Source: JAKSSE01 sp045597645
Lineage (GTDB): Bacteria; Bacillota; Clostridia; Lachnospirales; Lachnospiraceae
Direction of reading: 5' to 3'
Length of the DNA: 25,480 nt
NCBI GenBank assembly: GCA_045597645.1
Contig: JAZLKM010000012.1
Location: 1-25,480 of the forward strand
In this document: piece after piece, positions 17,245-23,975 of the stretch
Layout of the letters: every line of letters starts with the position of its first letter
How positions within the stretch are numbered: the stretch's first letter is position 1
Program-made: the position numbers and the translations under genes
The notes under the pieces: generated by a model
Told to the model about the DNA's origin: nothing
What the model saw: only the letters and a program-made list of their open reading frames with translations
The model's database searches: none

Positions 17245-18936
17245 TTAATGAGTCACTACGCTCTTTATGCTCTCCTTAAGAATGCTTACATTTATAGGCT
17301 TCGTGAGGTAATCCAAAGCACCCAGCTCGCTACTCTTCTTTATTGTCGCGATGTCCTTATCTCCTGTCAGGAAAATAACCTTCATTTTCCTAACATTCTT
17401 CTGAATCCACTCAAGCACTTCAAAGCCATTCATGCCAGGCATTTCCATATCGAGCAAGCACACATCATATTTGTTTTTCTTTAGCATTTCTATGCCCTCT
17501 TCACCGCTGGTAGCATAGCTTAGTACATAGTTTTCATCTGACAGTGCGTGCTCTACAAAGGTATGTGCGAATAGGTCATCATCTATAAATAATACATTTG
17601 TCAGTCGACTATAATTTACCTGCTTCATCTCATACTGCATATCTTCATCAATCATATCCAACATAATCTGAGCAATCTTGGGGTCGAACTGGGTCCCCAT
17701 CCCCTTCTCAATCTGCTCCCTCGCTACTGATTGCGGCATGATGGTGTGATAGCTACGATTGCTGGTCATCGCATCATACGCATCAGCCACACTGATGATG
17801 CGAGCTATCAAAGGTATATTTTCTCCAGAAAGTCCATTCGGATATCCTTTTCCATCATATCTTTCATGATGCCAGCGCGCGCCAACAGCTAGGTCCGGTA
17901 TCATGTCTACGCCTCTAAGTATCTGATAGCCTGCTATGGTGTGAAGTTTAATCTGTTCATATTCATCGTCCGTCAACCTACCGTTCTTGTTTATAATTTC
18001 GTCTCTGACGCTTATTTTCCCTATATCATGGAGGATACCTATGTAATATACTTCTTGCTGCTCTGCCTCGGTTCCACCCAGGCGATACATTATCTCTCTC
18101 GCGTACTGCGCTACTCTAAGAGAATGTCCTCTGGTGTATAAATCCTTAGCCTCAACTGCGCCACACAAAGTGTCTATCAGCTGCCTGCTCAGTCCTTCCT
18201 GACGCTTTCTCACCTGCTCTAGCGATGCTTTTTCGTCCTGGGCCGCAACATTCAGCTGCCTTTCCATCTCATACTCTCTTTGGCTTTGCACAAACAGGAC
18301 TAGGATTATAAGTCCCAGGGTCACTGCTGCATTAAACAGCAAAAATCTGGTCTGCACAATCTGCAACACCTGGGCAATCACTGGGATGGTTAAAAAAATC
18401 GTCAAGTAGTATCTCTCACGTTTTTCAAATACTCTGAAATACTTGATGAGGATTATTACCGCCATAATGTAAACTGCGTACGGCAACACAAAACCCACTA
18501 TGTAAAAAGACCCAAATACATAGTGATGGCTTTCATCTATATAGTTCATTTTTAGAGGTTGCTGCAGAAACGCAGCTATGACCTGAAGACCTGTTAATAT
18601 GGTTGCTACGCGCATCCATACGGCAGAAATATTATCACGATTTTTTATATAACTATAAACCCAGCCAAAGGTAGAAAACAGTAAAAGTCCTGCAGCTATA
18701 TAATAGATAATGACAGAGACTATCACCTCTAGATAAAACACCCACGGTGACATATTTCCAGCCAGCACCCTATCTGTAATATCACCTGCCAGCATAATAA
18801 TATTTCCAACAATCATGGCTGTAAGCCAATTGTGGTTCTTTGCTTTATGTCTCGCCGCAAGCTGGTAGAACGCCAAAATAGCGCAGATAAATATGCAAAA
18901 TGACTCTATGGAAACGTTAATTACATCATATGTCAT
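17245..18936 (-). CDS. Membrane HD-GYP domain protein with C-terminal receiver domain
   Basis: A 563-residue protein with about seven hydrophobic helices in residues 5-220, a coiled-coil linker (about 222-250), an HD-GYP domain (about 255-430) and a receiver domain (about 447-563). Key residues (numbered from the ATG at 18934-18936) are His303-Asp304 in LHDIGK, WHHERYDGKGYP with GYP at 364-366, and Asp496 in LLDMEMP. It should hydrolyse c-di-GMP under membrane and phosphorelay input. A GTG three codons upstream is possible, but AGGGGG lies 8 nt before the ATG and fits it best. The histidine kinase gene follows 21 nt after the stop. Its receiver is a likely phosphoryl acceptor from that kinase (inference). 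Confidence 0.93.
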   Translation of the reverse strand: MTYDVINVSIESFCIFICAILAFYQLAARHKAKNHNWLTAMIVGNIIMLAGDITDRVLAGNMSPWVFYLEVIVSVIIYYIAAGLLLFSTFGWVYSYIKNRDNISAVWMRVATILTGLQVIAAFLQQPLKMNYIDESHHYVFGSFYIVGFVLPYAVYIMAVIILIKYFRVFEKRERYYLTIFLTIPVIAQVLQIVQTRFLLFNAAVTLGLIILVLFVQSQREYEMERQLNVAAQDEKASLEQVRKRQEGLSRQLIDTLCGAVEAKDLYTRGHSLRVAQYAREIMYRLGGTEAEQQEVYYIGILHDIGKISVRDEIINKNGRLTDDEYEQIKLHTIAGYQILRGVDMIPDLAVGARWHHERYDGKGYPNGLSGENIPLIARIISVADAYDAMTSNRSYHTIMPQSVAREQIEKGMGTQFDPKIAQIMLDMIDEDMQYEMKQVNYSRLTNVLFIDDDLFAHTFVEHALSDENYVLSYATSGEEGIEMLKKNKYDVCLLDMEMPGMNGFEVLEWIQKNVRKMKVIFLTGDKDIATIKKSSELGALDYLTKPINVSILKESIKSVVTH

Positions 18937-19002
18937 ATACAGCACCCCCTGCTGTCCGAAGCGGTGTAAGCAACAGCTTCAAAGCCCTCTTTTACTTAAT
19001 AA

Positions 19003-19032
19003 ACTTTATCACCATAAAAAGCCTTTTGTCAA
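19003..19032 (-). promoter_or_regulatory. Sigma-A promoter for the HD-GYP / histidine kinase / DegV unit
   Basis: Minus-strand -35 TTGACA (19027-19032), 18-nt spacer, -10 TAAAGT (19003-19008). It lies about 67 nt before the HD-GYP start codon. Confidence 0.6.
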
Positions 19033-19070
19033 CGAATCCACAGCATATCACTGGCTTAATCACACCAAAA

Positions 19071-19123
19071 TACCGACCTGACCCTATCGTTTTCCAATGA
19101 AACATTTTAGAGCCTAGTCGGTA
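19071..19123 (-). terminator. Long imperfect hairpin after the DUF6033-like gene, probable terminator
   Basis: Outer stem TACCGAC / GTCGGTA (7 bp, perfect). Further inside, on the minus strand, TAGGCTCTA can pair with TAGGGTCAG at 8 of 9 positions with G-T pairs, and GTTTC with GAAAAC. TTTTGG follows, a short T-run. It starts about 38 nt after the stop codon and ends before the next promoter. It could also be a structured RNA. Confidence 0.45.
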
Positions 19124-19161
19124 CAAAATATACACGTCTTTTTTGTTATTTTTTTAGATTT

Positions 19162-19974
19162 CTATGCAGAAAAATCTATGCTCTGTCCCAGCGATTTTTC
19201 CGCATCAGTTCTAACTGCGTTGCTTCTATTTTCAAAAGAGTAAGCACTGATTTTCGACATCAGCTCCTCTATTGAATCAGCAGAGAACGTTACTGTCTTT
19301 TCCGGCTTATCCGGTCCATCTGACTTATCAGCTGACTTTCTATTTTCCAGCCGCTCTGCCTGCTCTTCCTTCGCCGCCTTTTTAGCCTGTGCCTTCTTAT
19401 CCGCACGATTTTGCTCTATCTTAGTCTCAATACGCTCCTTTTGAGCATCTGATGACTCTTTTAGCGCTGCAAAATATGTCGCTGTACCATTGTCATTTAC
19501 AGTCATGCCATAGCTTTCAACATTAGCCCCTGACGCCTTAAGGCCCTCTATCATCTGATTCATCTGGTTAGCTGCATTGCCAATAATCCCCTCATATTTC
19601 TGACGATATTCTTCGTCATTAGCCATGCGCTCAAGCTTCTCCTCATTTATGAGTACAACAGTCCTGCCTGTCTGTCCATACGCAGCCGGATTAGCCTTTA
19701 CCATATCCATCTTGTCTTCGCTAACCAGCACAAAATCAAGATTCGAGAATTTCTTCTTAAGGCTCTCATAGTACTCAGATGCTTTCTTTGTAAGCTTAGC
19801 ATCTCCTATGGTTCGTCCCTTTACACCATATTTTTTCTCAGTTTCAGCAGACTTTTCTGTCTTAGCTGCAGCTTCAGCCGGCTTTGTCTCTGTCTTCTTT
19901 ACATTTTCAGTTTTCGCGCCAGTTTGGGTGTAGTACGCCTGATACGCGCCAGATACTCCAGATACATTACTCAT
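19162..19974 (-). CDS. DUF6033-like protein of unknown function
   Basis: A 270-residue, hydrophilic protein without signal peptide or membrane helix. The N-terminus is a flexible Ala/Lys/Thr/Glu-rich stretch (15-48). The core (about 49-180) contains GRTIGDAKLTKKASEYYESL, FVLVSED, VVLINEEKLERMA and YEGIIG, which I recognise as the family called DUF6033 in Clostridia; the name is from memory and should be confirmed. Residues 180-240 are a highly charged helical segment rich in Lys, Glu and Ala. AAGGAGGATAGTT precedes the ATG. The sigma-28-like promoter upstream suggests expression with motility genes. Function unknown. Confidence 0.8.
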   Translation of the reverse strand: MSNVSGVSGAYQAYYTQTGAKTENVKKTETKPAEAAAKTEKSAETEKKYGVKGRTIGDAKLTKKASEYYESLKKKFSNLDFVLVSEDKMDMVKANPAAYGQTGRTVVLINEEKLERMANDEEYRQKYEGIIGNAANQMNQMIEGLKASGANVESYGMTVNDNGTATYFAALKESSDAQKERIETKIEQNRADKKAQAKKAAKEEQAERLENRKSADKSDGPDKPEKTVTFSADSIEELMSKISAYSFENRSNAVRTDAEKSLGQSIDFSA

Positions 19975-19990
19975 AACTATCCTCCTTGAT

Positions 19991-20014
19991 AAAAAAGTCG
20001 AAATCCGTTTCGAC
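19991..20014 (-). terminator. Intrinsic terminator or attenuator in the leader of the DUF6033-like gene
   Basis: Minus-strand stem GTCGAAA / TTTCGAC with 4-nt loop, then TTTTTT (19991-19996), and only 3 nt later the AGGAGG site of the next gene. It may end transcripts from the FKBP gene upstream, or act as an attenuator for the downstream gene. Confidence 0.7.
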
Positions 20015-20036
20015 AGTCAATACTCTTATGTGTATT

Positions 20037-20064
20037 ATATCGGATGCCATATAAAGATACTTTA
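20037..20064 (-). promoter_or_regulatory. Sigma-28 (SigD/FliA)-like promoter
   Basis: On the minus strand TAAA (20061-20064), 16 nt, then TCCGATAT (20037-20044), compared with the SigD consensus TAAA-N14-16-GCCGATAT. It overlaps a TATAAT, which lacks a suitable -35. The start would fall about 55 nt before the DUF6033-like ATG, upstream of the terminator hairpin. Confidence 0.5.
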
Positions 20065-20068
20065 TATG
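20048..20068. other. Perfect 9-bp inverted repeat 8 bp after the FKBP fusion stop
   Basis: CATATAAAG / CTTTATATG with a 3-nt loop. No T-run follows. One arm overlaps the -35-like TAAA of the sigma-28-like promoter, so it may be an operator or an mRNA 3' hairpin. Confidence 0.55.
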
Positions 20069-20076
20069 CTTTACAC

Positions 20077-20946
20077 TTATTTTATAAGGCCTTCTACTGA
20101 CACTAACTCAATTTCGAAATTAAGCTCCTTTCCTGCCATCTCATGGTTAGCATCGAAGGTAATGGTTGTATCTGTTTTCTCTACTACCGTCACCTGATGC
20201 GGACGTCCCATCTGGTCATAGAGGTATACGCCATCGCCTATATTAAGCTCGTCGGTACCCTCAAGGTTAGCCAGATCAACGGTTACTATATTATCCGGAT
20301 CAACTGGGCCATATGCCTCCTCTGGTGTAAGGTGTATCTTAATTTTCTCTCCCACCTGCATTTTGGCTACTGCTTCATCGAAGCCACGAATCATCATGCC
20401 TACTCCGCAGACGAATTCCAGAGTTTCACCTCGTTCAAGCGAAGAGTCAAATACGGTTCCATCATTGAAGGTTCCTGTATAGTGAACGTTACATGTCTTA
20501 CCAACATTTGGGCCCTCGATTACTGGCATAGCCGGCGCTCCGCAACCGCCACCGCAGCCGCTACATCCACCGCCGCAGCCGCCTCCACAGCCACACGCAT
20601 CCTCTTCCTCGTGATCGTGATGGTCACAGTTAACGCCTGTACTTTCAAGTTCACCATTAATATAGGCTTTTACTGCCTTATCAGCGCTTCCTTCCACTCC
20701 AGCTACGACTTCAATCCCTGCATTAGTAAGTGCGTTCATCGCTCCTTCTCCAAGACCACCGCAGATAAGCACATCTATATCATGCTCCTCCAAAAGTCCT
20801 GCAAGTGCATCATGGCCTGAGCCATTAGAACTAAATACCTCGCTTGATAATACCTCGTCATCCTCAACGTCGTAGAGCTTAAAGCTCTCAGTATGTCCAA
20901 AATGCTGGAAAATATCTCCGTTATCATAGGTAACTGCTATTCTCAT
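20077..20946 (-). CDS. NifX/NifB-family domain fused to SlyD-type FKBP peptidyl-prolyl isomerase through a Cys/His-rich linker
   Basis: The 289-residue protein has three parts. Residues 1-105 are a dinitrogenase iron-molybdenum cofactor (NifX/NifB C-terminal-like) fold: RIAVTYDNGDIFQHFGHTE, DVLICGGLGEGAM and AVKAYINGEL. Residues 106-138 hold Cys107, His109, His110, His112, four acidic residues and six more Cys among Gly (118-135), a likely metal site. Residues 142-289 are an FKBP domain with the SlyD insert-in-flap: VHYTGTF, DGTVFDSS, MIRGFDEA, AYGP and NHEMAGKELNFE. SlyD normally has its metal-binding tail at the C-terminus; here it lies between the domains. Cytoplasmic; may handle Ni or Fe-S assembly, which is inference. 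AGAGAGG precedes the ATG. It is 95 nt after the FNT channel gene. Confidence 0.88.
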   Translation of the reverse strand: MRIAVTYDNGDIFQHFGHTESFKLYDVEDDEVLSSEVFSSNGSGHDALAGLLEEHDIDVLICGGLGEGAMNALTNAGIEVVAGVEGSADKAVKAYINGELESTGVNCDHHDHEEEDACGCGGGCGGGCSGCGGGCGAPAMPVIEGPNVGKTCNVHYTGTFNDGTVFDSSLERGETLEFVCGVGMMIRGFDEAVAKMQVGEKIKIHLTPEEAYGPVDPDNIVTVDLANLEGTDELNIGDGVYLYDQMGRPHQVTVVEKTDTTITFDANHEMAGKELNFEIELVSVEGLIK

Positions 20947-21041
20947 AATTTGTTGCCTCTCTTCTTAATATAATCAATTCTTTTTGTGTCCAGTTCAAAA
21001 TAAGCTATTGAAGGTTACCATATTGCGACAAAAATGTCATC

Positions 21042-21650
21042 CTAATCCTTCAATTTCATTGCTGCAGGTATAAGCATGCCTCCAGCCGAGTTCCCAAGGG
21101 TCATTATCAGTATGTATCCTACCGCTTTACCAGACCATGCCTGTCCCATTGAAAAATAAAACATATTCGCTATGCAGTGCTCGAATCCACATAAAATAAA
21201 GACACTCACGCAGGCAAACAATATTAGGGGGTTCTTAGTATTTTTAAAGCCATCTACAGCTATATACATAAGCATTCCACAAAAAACAGCCAAGATAAAT
21301 GCTCCAAGGACTGACTGCGATAGTTTAGTCTCAGACGATGCCTTCGCGGCTTGGGCTATGGTACTCATTCTGGTACATAGCAACAATCTTGCAAATACGA
21401 ATGTACCAACAAGATTGCCTAGCCAGGTTGCAAGCAATATAGGTATATAATCCAATGGTTTCTCGTTCACAAGATAACCTATCTTGCCAGTGAAGAGATA
21501 CAGGCCATTAAGGCAGATTGTATATAGTCCCACCGTGAACATAAGTGAACCTACAATTTTGTTTTCCACTGCAAGATATACTGTTCCACCTATACCTATT
21601 GCCATTCCAGCCAATATCGCCAGAATGAAAATCTTAATAAGTTTCTTCAT
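21042..21650 (-). CDS. Formate/nitrite transporter (FNT) family channel, compact
   Basis: Pentameric channel for small monovalent anions; in a fermenting anaerobe formate is the likely substrate. The protein has about six membrane helices and the FNT signatures GMAIGIGGTVYL, LYLFTGKIG, TWLGNLVGT and GFEHCIANMFYF, which includes the central conserved His of the family. With 202 residues from the preferred start it is shorter than the usual 250-280 because it begins directly at helix 1 and ends at the last helix. I place the start at the ATG at 21648-21650, 6 nt after GGAGG; two other ATGs at 21656 and 21665 are too close to that site. It overlaps the upstream gene by 17 nt. Confidence 0.88.
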   Translation of the reverse strand: MKKLIKIFILAILAGMAIGIGGTVYLAVENKIVGSLMFTVGLYTICLNGLYLFTGKIGYLVNEKPLDYIPILLATWLGNLVGTFVFARLLLCTRMSTIAQAAKASSETKLSQSVLGAFILAVFCGMLMYIAVDGFKNTKNPLILFACVSVFILCGFEHCIANMFYFSMGQAWSGKAVGYILIMTLGNSAGGMLIPAAMKLKD

Positions 21651-21942
21651 CCTCATCCTCCGCACCTAAAAATCCCTCATACATCATCTCGTTCCACTTG
21701 GCATTCACTGCTTCCATATCCTTCTTTGCCATAATTCGATTACGATCTGATAGAATCGAAAGCATCTCATCAACAATCTCTTCCATCGGAAGCTTTTTAT
21801 AATATGACAGATATCCCAGCATTCGATTTGCTGTCCAATCCGTATTTAAGTTTTTGGTAATCTGATCACAAAACTCTTCCGGATAGCCACGTTCTAGTAG
21901 CACCTCATATAGTTTCATGCTCTGTTGTGTTCTCGGCTTCAT
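21634..21942 (-). CDS. Small acidic protein upstream of the FNT channel, unknown function
   Basis: A 102-residue, probably helical cytoplasmic protein. Visible features are YEVLLERGYPEEFCDQI, a middle part MLGYLSYYKKLPMEEIVDEM and a very acidic end AEDEDEETY. No family recognised with confidence. Its last codons overlap the FNT start and contain that gene's ribosome binding site, so translation of the two is probably coupled; a partner or regulator of the channel is the simplest guess. Only a weak GAGAG site precedes the ATG. Confidence 0.7.
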   Translation of the reverse strand: MKPRTQQSMKLYEVLLERGYPEEFCDQITKNLNTDWTANRMLGYLSYYKKLPMEEIVDEMLSILSDRNRIMAKKDMEAVNAKWNEMMYEGFLGAEDEDEETY

Positions 21943-21976
21943 TGCTCTCTATCCCAACTATCATAATCCAATGCTA

Positions 21977-22148
21977 TTCAATGTTATTTGAAATCCGCTT
22001 CGCTACTTGCTCATAAGCAATTATTGCTTCGCTGATAAAAAGATATAACATCTAAAGACTATCTACAAATATCATATATTTATCCAAAAAGCCACATTTC
22101 AATGTTATTCGCAGTCCGCTTCGATACTTGCTCATAAACAATTGCTGT
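21977..22148. repeat. Two diverged direct repeats, 121 bp apart, in a 444-base intergenic stretch
   Basis: Copies of about 45-51 bp start at 21977 and 22098 and match at about 40 of 45 positions over the best part; both hold the identical run TACTTGCTCATAA. Read on the minus strand both encode related peptides: YEQVAKRISNNIE at the end of a 25-codon frame (21974-22051) and YEQVSKRTANNIE inside a 41-codon frame (22080-22205). Neither frame has a good ribosome binding site. They may be gene remnants or very small genes. Confidence 0.6.
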
Positions 22149-22235
22149 TTTCCATCCGTCACATTTCTTTCCAAGAAAACCAATACCTGTAATGGAGTCG
22201 TACATCGATTACCACGACCAGAGTTAGAAAAACAA

Positions 22236-22275
22236 AGTAAAAGTTAGTAAAAGCCAGTAAAAATTAGTAAAAACT
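22236..22275 (+). repeat. Four 10-bp tandem repeats upstream of the GH43 gene
   Basis: AGTAAAAGTT, AGTAAAAGCC, AGTAAAAATT and AGTAAAAACT follow each other without a gap; each keeps AGTAAAA. The 10-bp period puts each copy on the same face of the helix, at about 60-100 bp before the likely GH43 transcription start, as for an activator site. Confidence 0.7.
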
Positions 22276-22323
22276 GATAATGTTATAGTTTTATTTAGCA
22301 TATGTATAAATACCATCTTGATA

Positions 22324-22329
22324 TATAAT
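22324..22329 (+). promoter_or_regulatory. Likely -10 element of the GH43 gene
   Basis: Perfect TATAAT 57 bp before the ATG, but the -35 position reads TATGTA, not TTGACA-like, which would fit an activator-dependent promoter. TATAAA at 22305-22310 is an alternative. Confidence 0.35.
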
Positions 22330-22386
22330 CGCAACGAAATGTGTAGGCCTATTTGACCTCATTAAAACATATCTTAGAAAGAAAAA

Positions 22387-23886
22387 ATGATGAAATACGA
22401 AAATCCTATCATACGAGGTATGAACCCAGACCCAAGCATCTGTCGTGTAGGCAGTGACTACTATCTTGTGACAAGCTCATTTGAGTATTTTCCAGGGCTT
22501 CCTATCTATCACAGCACCGACCTTGTAAACTGGACTCAAATAGGCAACTGTCTGCAGCGTGCCGACGAATTCCCGCTCGAGCCTGTGGGCGATTCTGGCG
22601 GAATGTGGGCTCCTACAATAAGGTGGCATGATGGTATGTTTTACGTTACTGCTACACTAGAGGGCTATGGCAATTTTGTAGTAAAAGCATCCGATCCGGC
22701 CGGTACGTGGTCCTCACCGGTATGGTTTCCTCAGATAGGTGCAATAGATCCATCTATTCTATTTGACAACGGCCATGTATATTACTGCACTAACGAATCA
22801 TTAGACGGTACTGAAATGATTTCTATGCAGGAGGTCGACTTAGAAAGCGGACAAATCATAGGTGAAAGGCGTGCTATATGGTCAGGTACCAATGCGCATT
22901 TTCTGGAAGCACCTCACGTATATCACATAGGTGACTGGTACTATCTCCTCGTTGCTCAAGGCGGCACTTTTTTCACTCACATGTCAAATATTGCAAGAAG
23001 CCAAAATGTATGGGGACCATATGAGGGATGTCCTCATAATCCTATTCTAACAAATATGTGCGACCCTACCTGGCAGATTCAATGCGCGGGTCACGCAGAT
23101 CTGGTAGACGATATCAATGGTAACTGGTGGGCCGTTCACCTTGGAATACGCCTTGCAAGGCGCACAATGACCCATCTTGGCCGTGAGACATTCCTTACCC
23201 CTGTAGCCTGGAAGGATGGATGGCCGATTTGCGGAAAAGAAGGTAAGGCTGTGCTTATAGAGGAAGGGCCTATCATGACACCTCAGCAGCCAATTGCGTC
23301 TTTCATTCCTAATTTTGATAGTAAAGAATGGGAGCCAGAGTGGATTTTTCTGCGCAATCCAAATATGAATCATTATATCAGAGGTGGCAAGACTCTAACA
23401 TTAACTCCAACTACGCAGTCAATGTTAGATCCGCTTCCTACCTTCGCGGCTATAAGACCTCTTGATTTTGAATGTGTGACTGAGGCTGCATTTGATTTTG
23501 CACCGCAAAACAAAGGTGACGAAGCAGGACTTGCTGTACGCTTAGATCACCTATTCCATGTTACCTTTACCGTAGGCAGGGATGATTCTGGACGTACACT
23601 ATCTCTTACCATACAGGCTGAAGACGTGTGTCACACAGTAGCTAAAATACACATCCCCGAGGGAAAGATTAAGCTGATAATAAATGCTGACAAGGAAAAA
23701 TATGTATGCAGCTATTCTATAGAAAACAGCGACGTTAATGTTTTAGGTCAGGCATCAACCCGTTTTGTCGCAACAGAGTTCATGGGCCGCAGCTTCACGG
23801 GAACTGTAATTGGTCTCTATACTACATGCCTTAAACCAACTGACGCCAAAATGATTGTTTCAAGTTTTACAATGAAAAAGCTGTAG
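22387..23886 (+). CDS. Glycoside hydrolase family 43, beta-xylosidase / alpha-L-arabinofuranosidase-like
   Basis: Inverting hydrolase of xylan-derived oligosaccharides, 499 residues, no signal peptide, so it likely acts in the cytoplasm. The five-bladed propeller (about 1-300) has Asp15 in NPDPS (base), Asp121 in GAIDPS (pKa modulator) and Glu174 in LEAPHVY (acid), the full GH43 triad. The C-terminal beta-sandwich (about 310-499) includes RPLDFECVTEAAFDF and matches the accessory domain found in GH43 beta-xylosidases. It is the only plus-strand gene in the window and stands alone between a repeat-rich promoter region and a strong terminator. The first ATG has only AGAAAG upstream; the next ATG (22390) is equally possible. 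Whether xylose or arabinose is released is not decidable here. Confidence 0.92.
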   Translation: MMKYENPIIRGMNPDPSICRVGSDYYLVTSSFEYFPGLPIYHSTDLVNWTQIGNCLQRADEFPLEPVGDSGGMWAPTIRWHDGMFYVTATLEGYGNFVVKASDPAGTWSSPVWFPQIGAIDPSILFDNGHVYYCTNESLDGTEMISMQEVDLESGQIIGERRAIWSGTNAHFLEAPHVYHIGDWYYLLVAQGGTFFTHMSNIARSQNVWGPYEGCPHNPILTNMCDPTWQIQCAGHADLVDDINGNWWAVHLGIRLARRTMTHLGRETFLTPVAWKDGWPICGKEGKAVLIEEGPIMTPQQPIASFIPNFDSKEWEPEWIFLRNPNMNHYIRGGKTLTLTPTTQSMLDPLPTFAAIRPLDFECVTEAAFDFAPQNKGDEAGLAVRLDHLFHVTFTVGRDDSGRTLSLTIQAEDVCHTVAKIHIPEGKIKLIINADKEKYVCSYSIENSDVNVLGQASTRFVATEFMGRSFTGTVIGLYTTCLKPTDAKMIVSSFTMKKL

Positions 23887-23917
23887 ATCCCCCTCATATA
23901 GAATATATATCAAAGCT

Positions 23918-23963
23918 AAAGCCAGTAACAGAAGAGGTTATCTCCCTCTATTACTGGCTTTTT
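23918..23963. terminator. Bidirectional terminator between convergent GH43 and AlkZ-related-like genes
   Basis: An 11-bp stem AAAGCCAGTAA / TTACTGGCTTT (23918-23928 with 23951-23961), with inner AGAGG / CCTCT pairing, then TTTTT on the plus strand. It also lies 12 nt after the stop of the minus-strand gene and has T-runs that can serve that direction. Confidence 0.88.
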
Positions 23964-23975
23964 ATTATCTTACAA

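Noticed and set aside
20143..20820. Plus-strand open frame of 225 codons opposite the NifX-FKBP fusion
   Set aside because: Antisense shadow of a Gly/Cys-rich coding region; the Ala/Thr runs mirror the Cys/Gly linker codons.
22236..22275. CRISPR-like repeats
   Set aside because: Repeats are 10 bp and touch each other; too short and without spacers.
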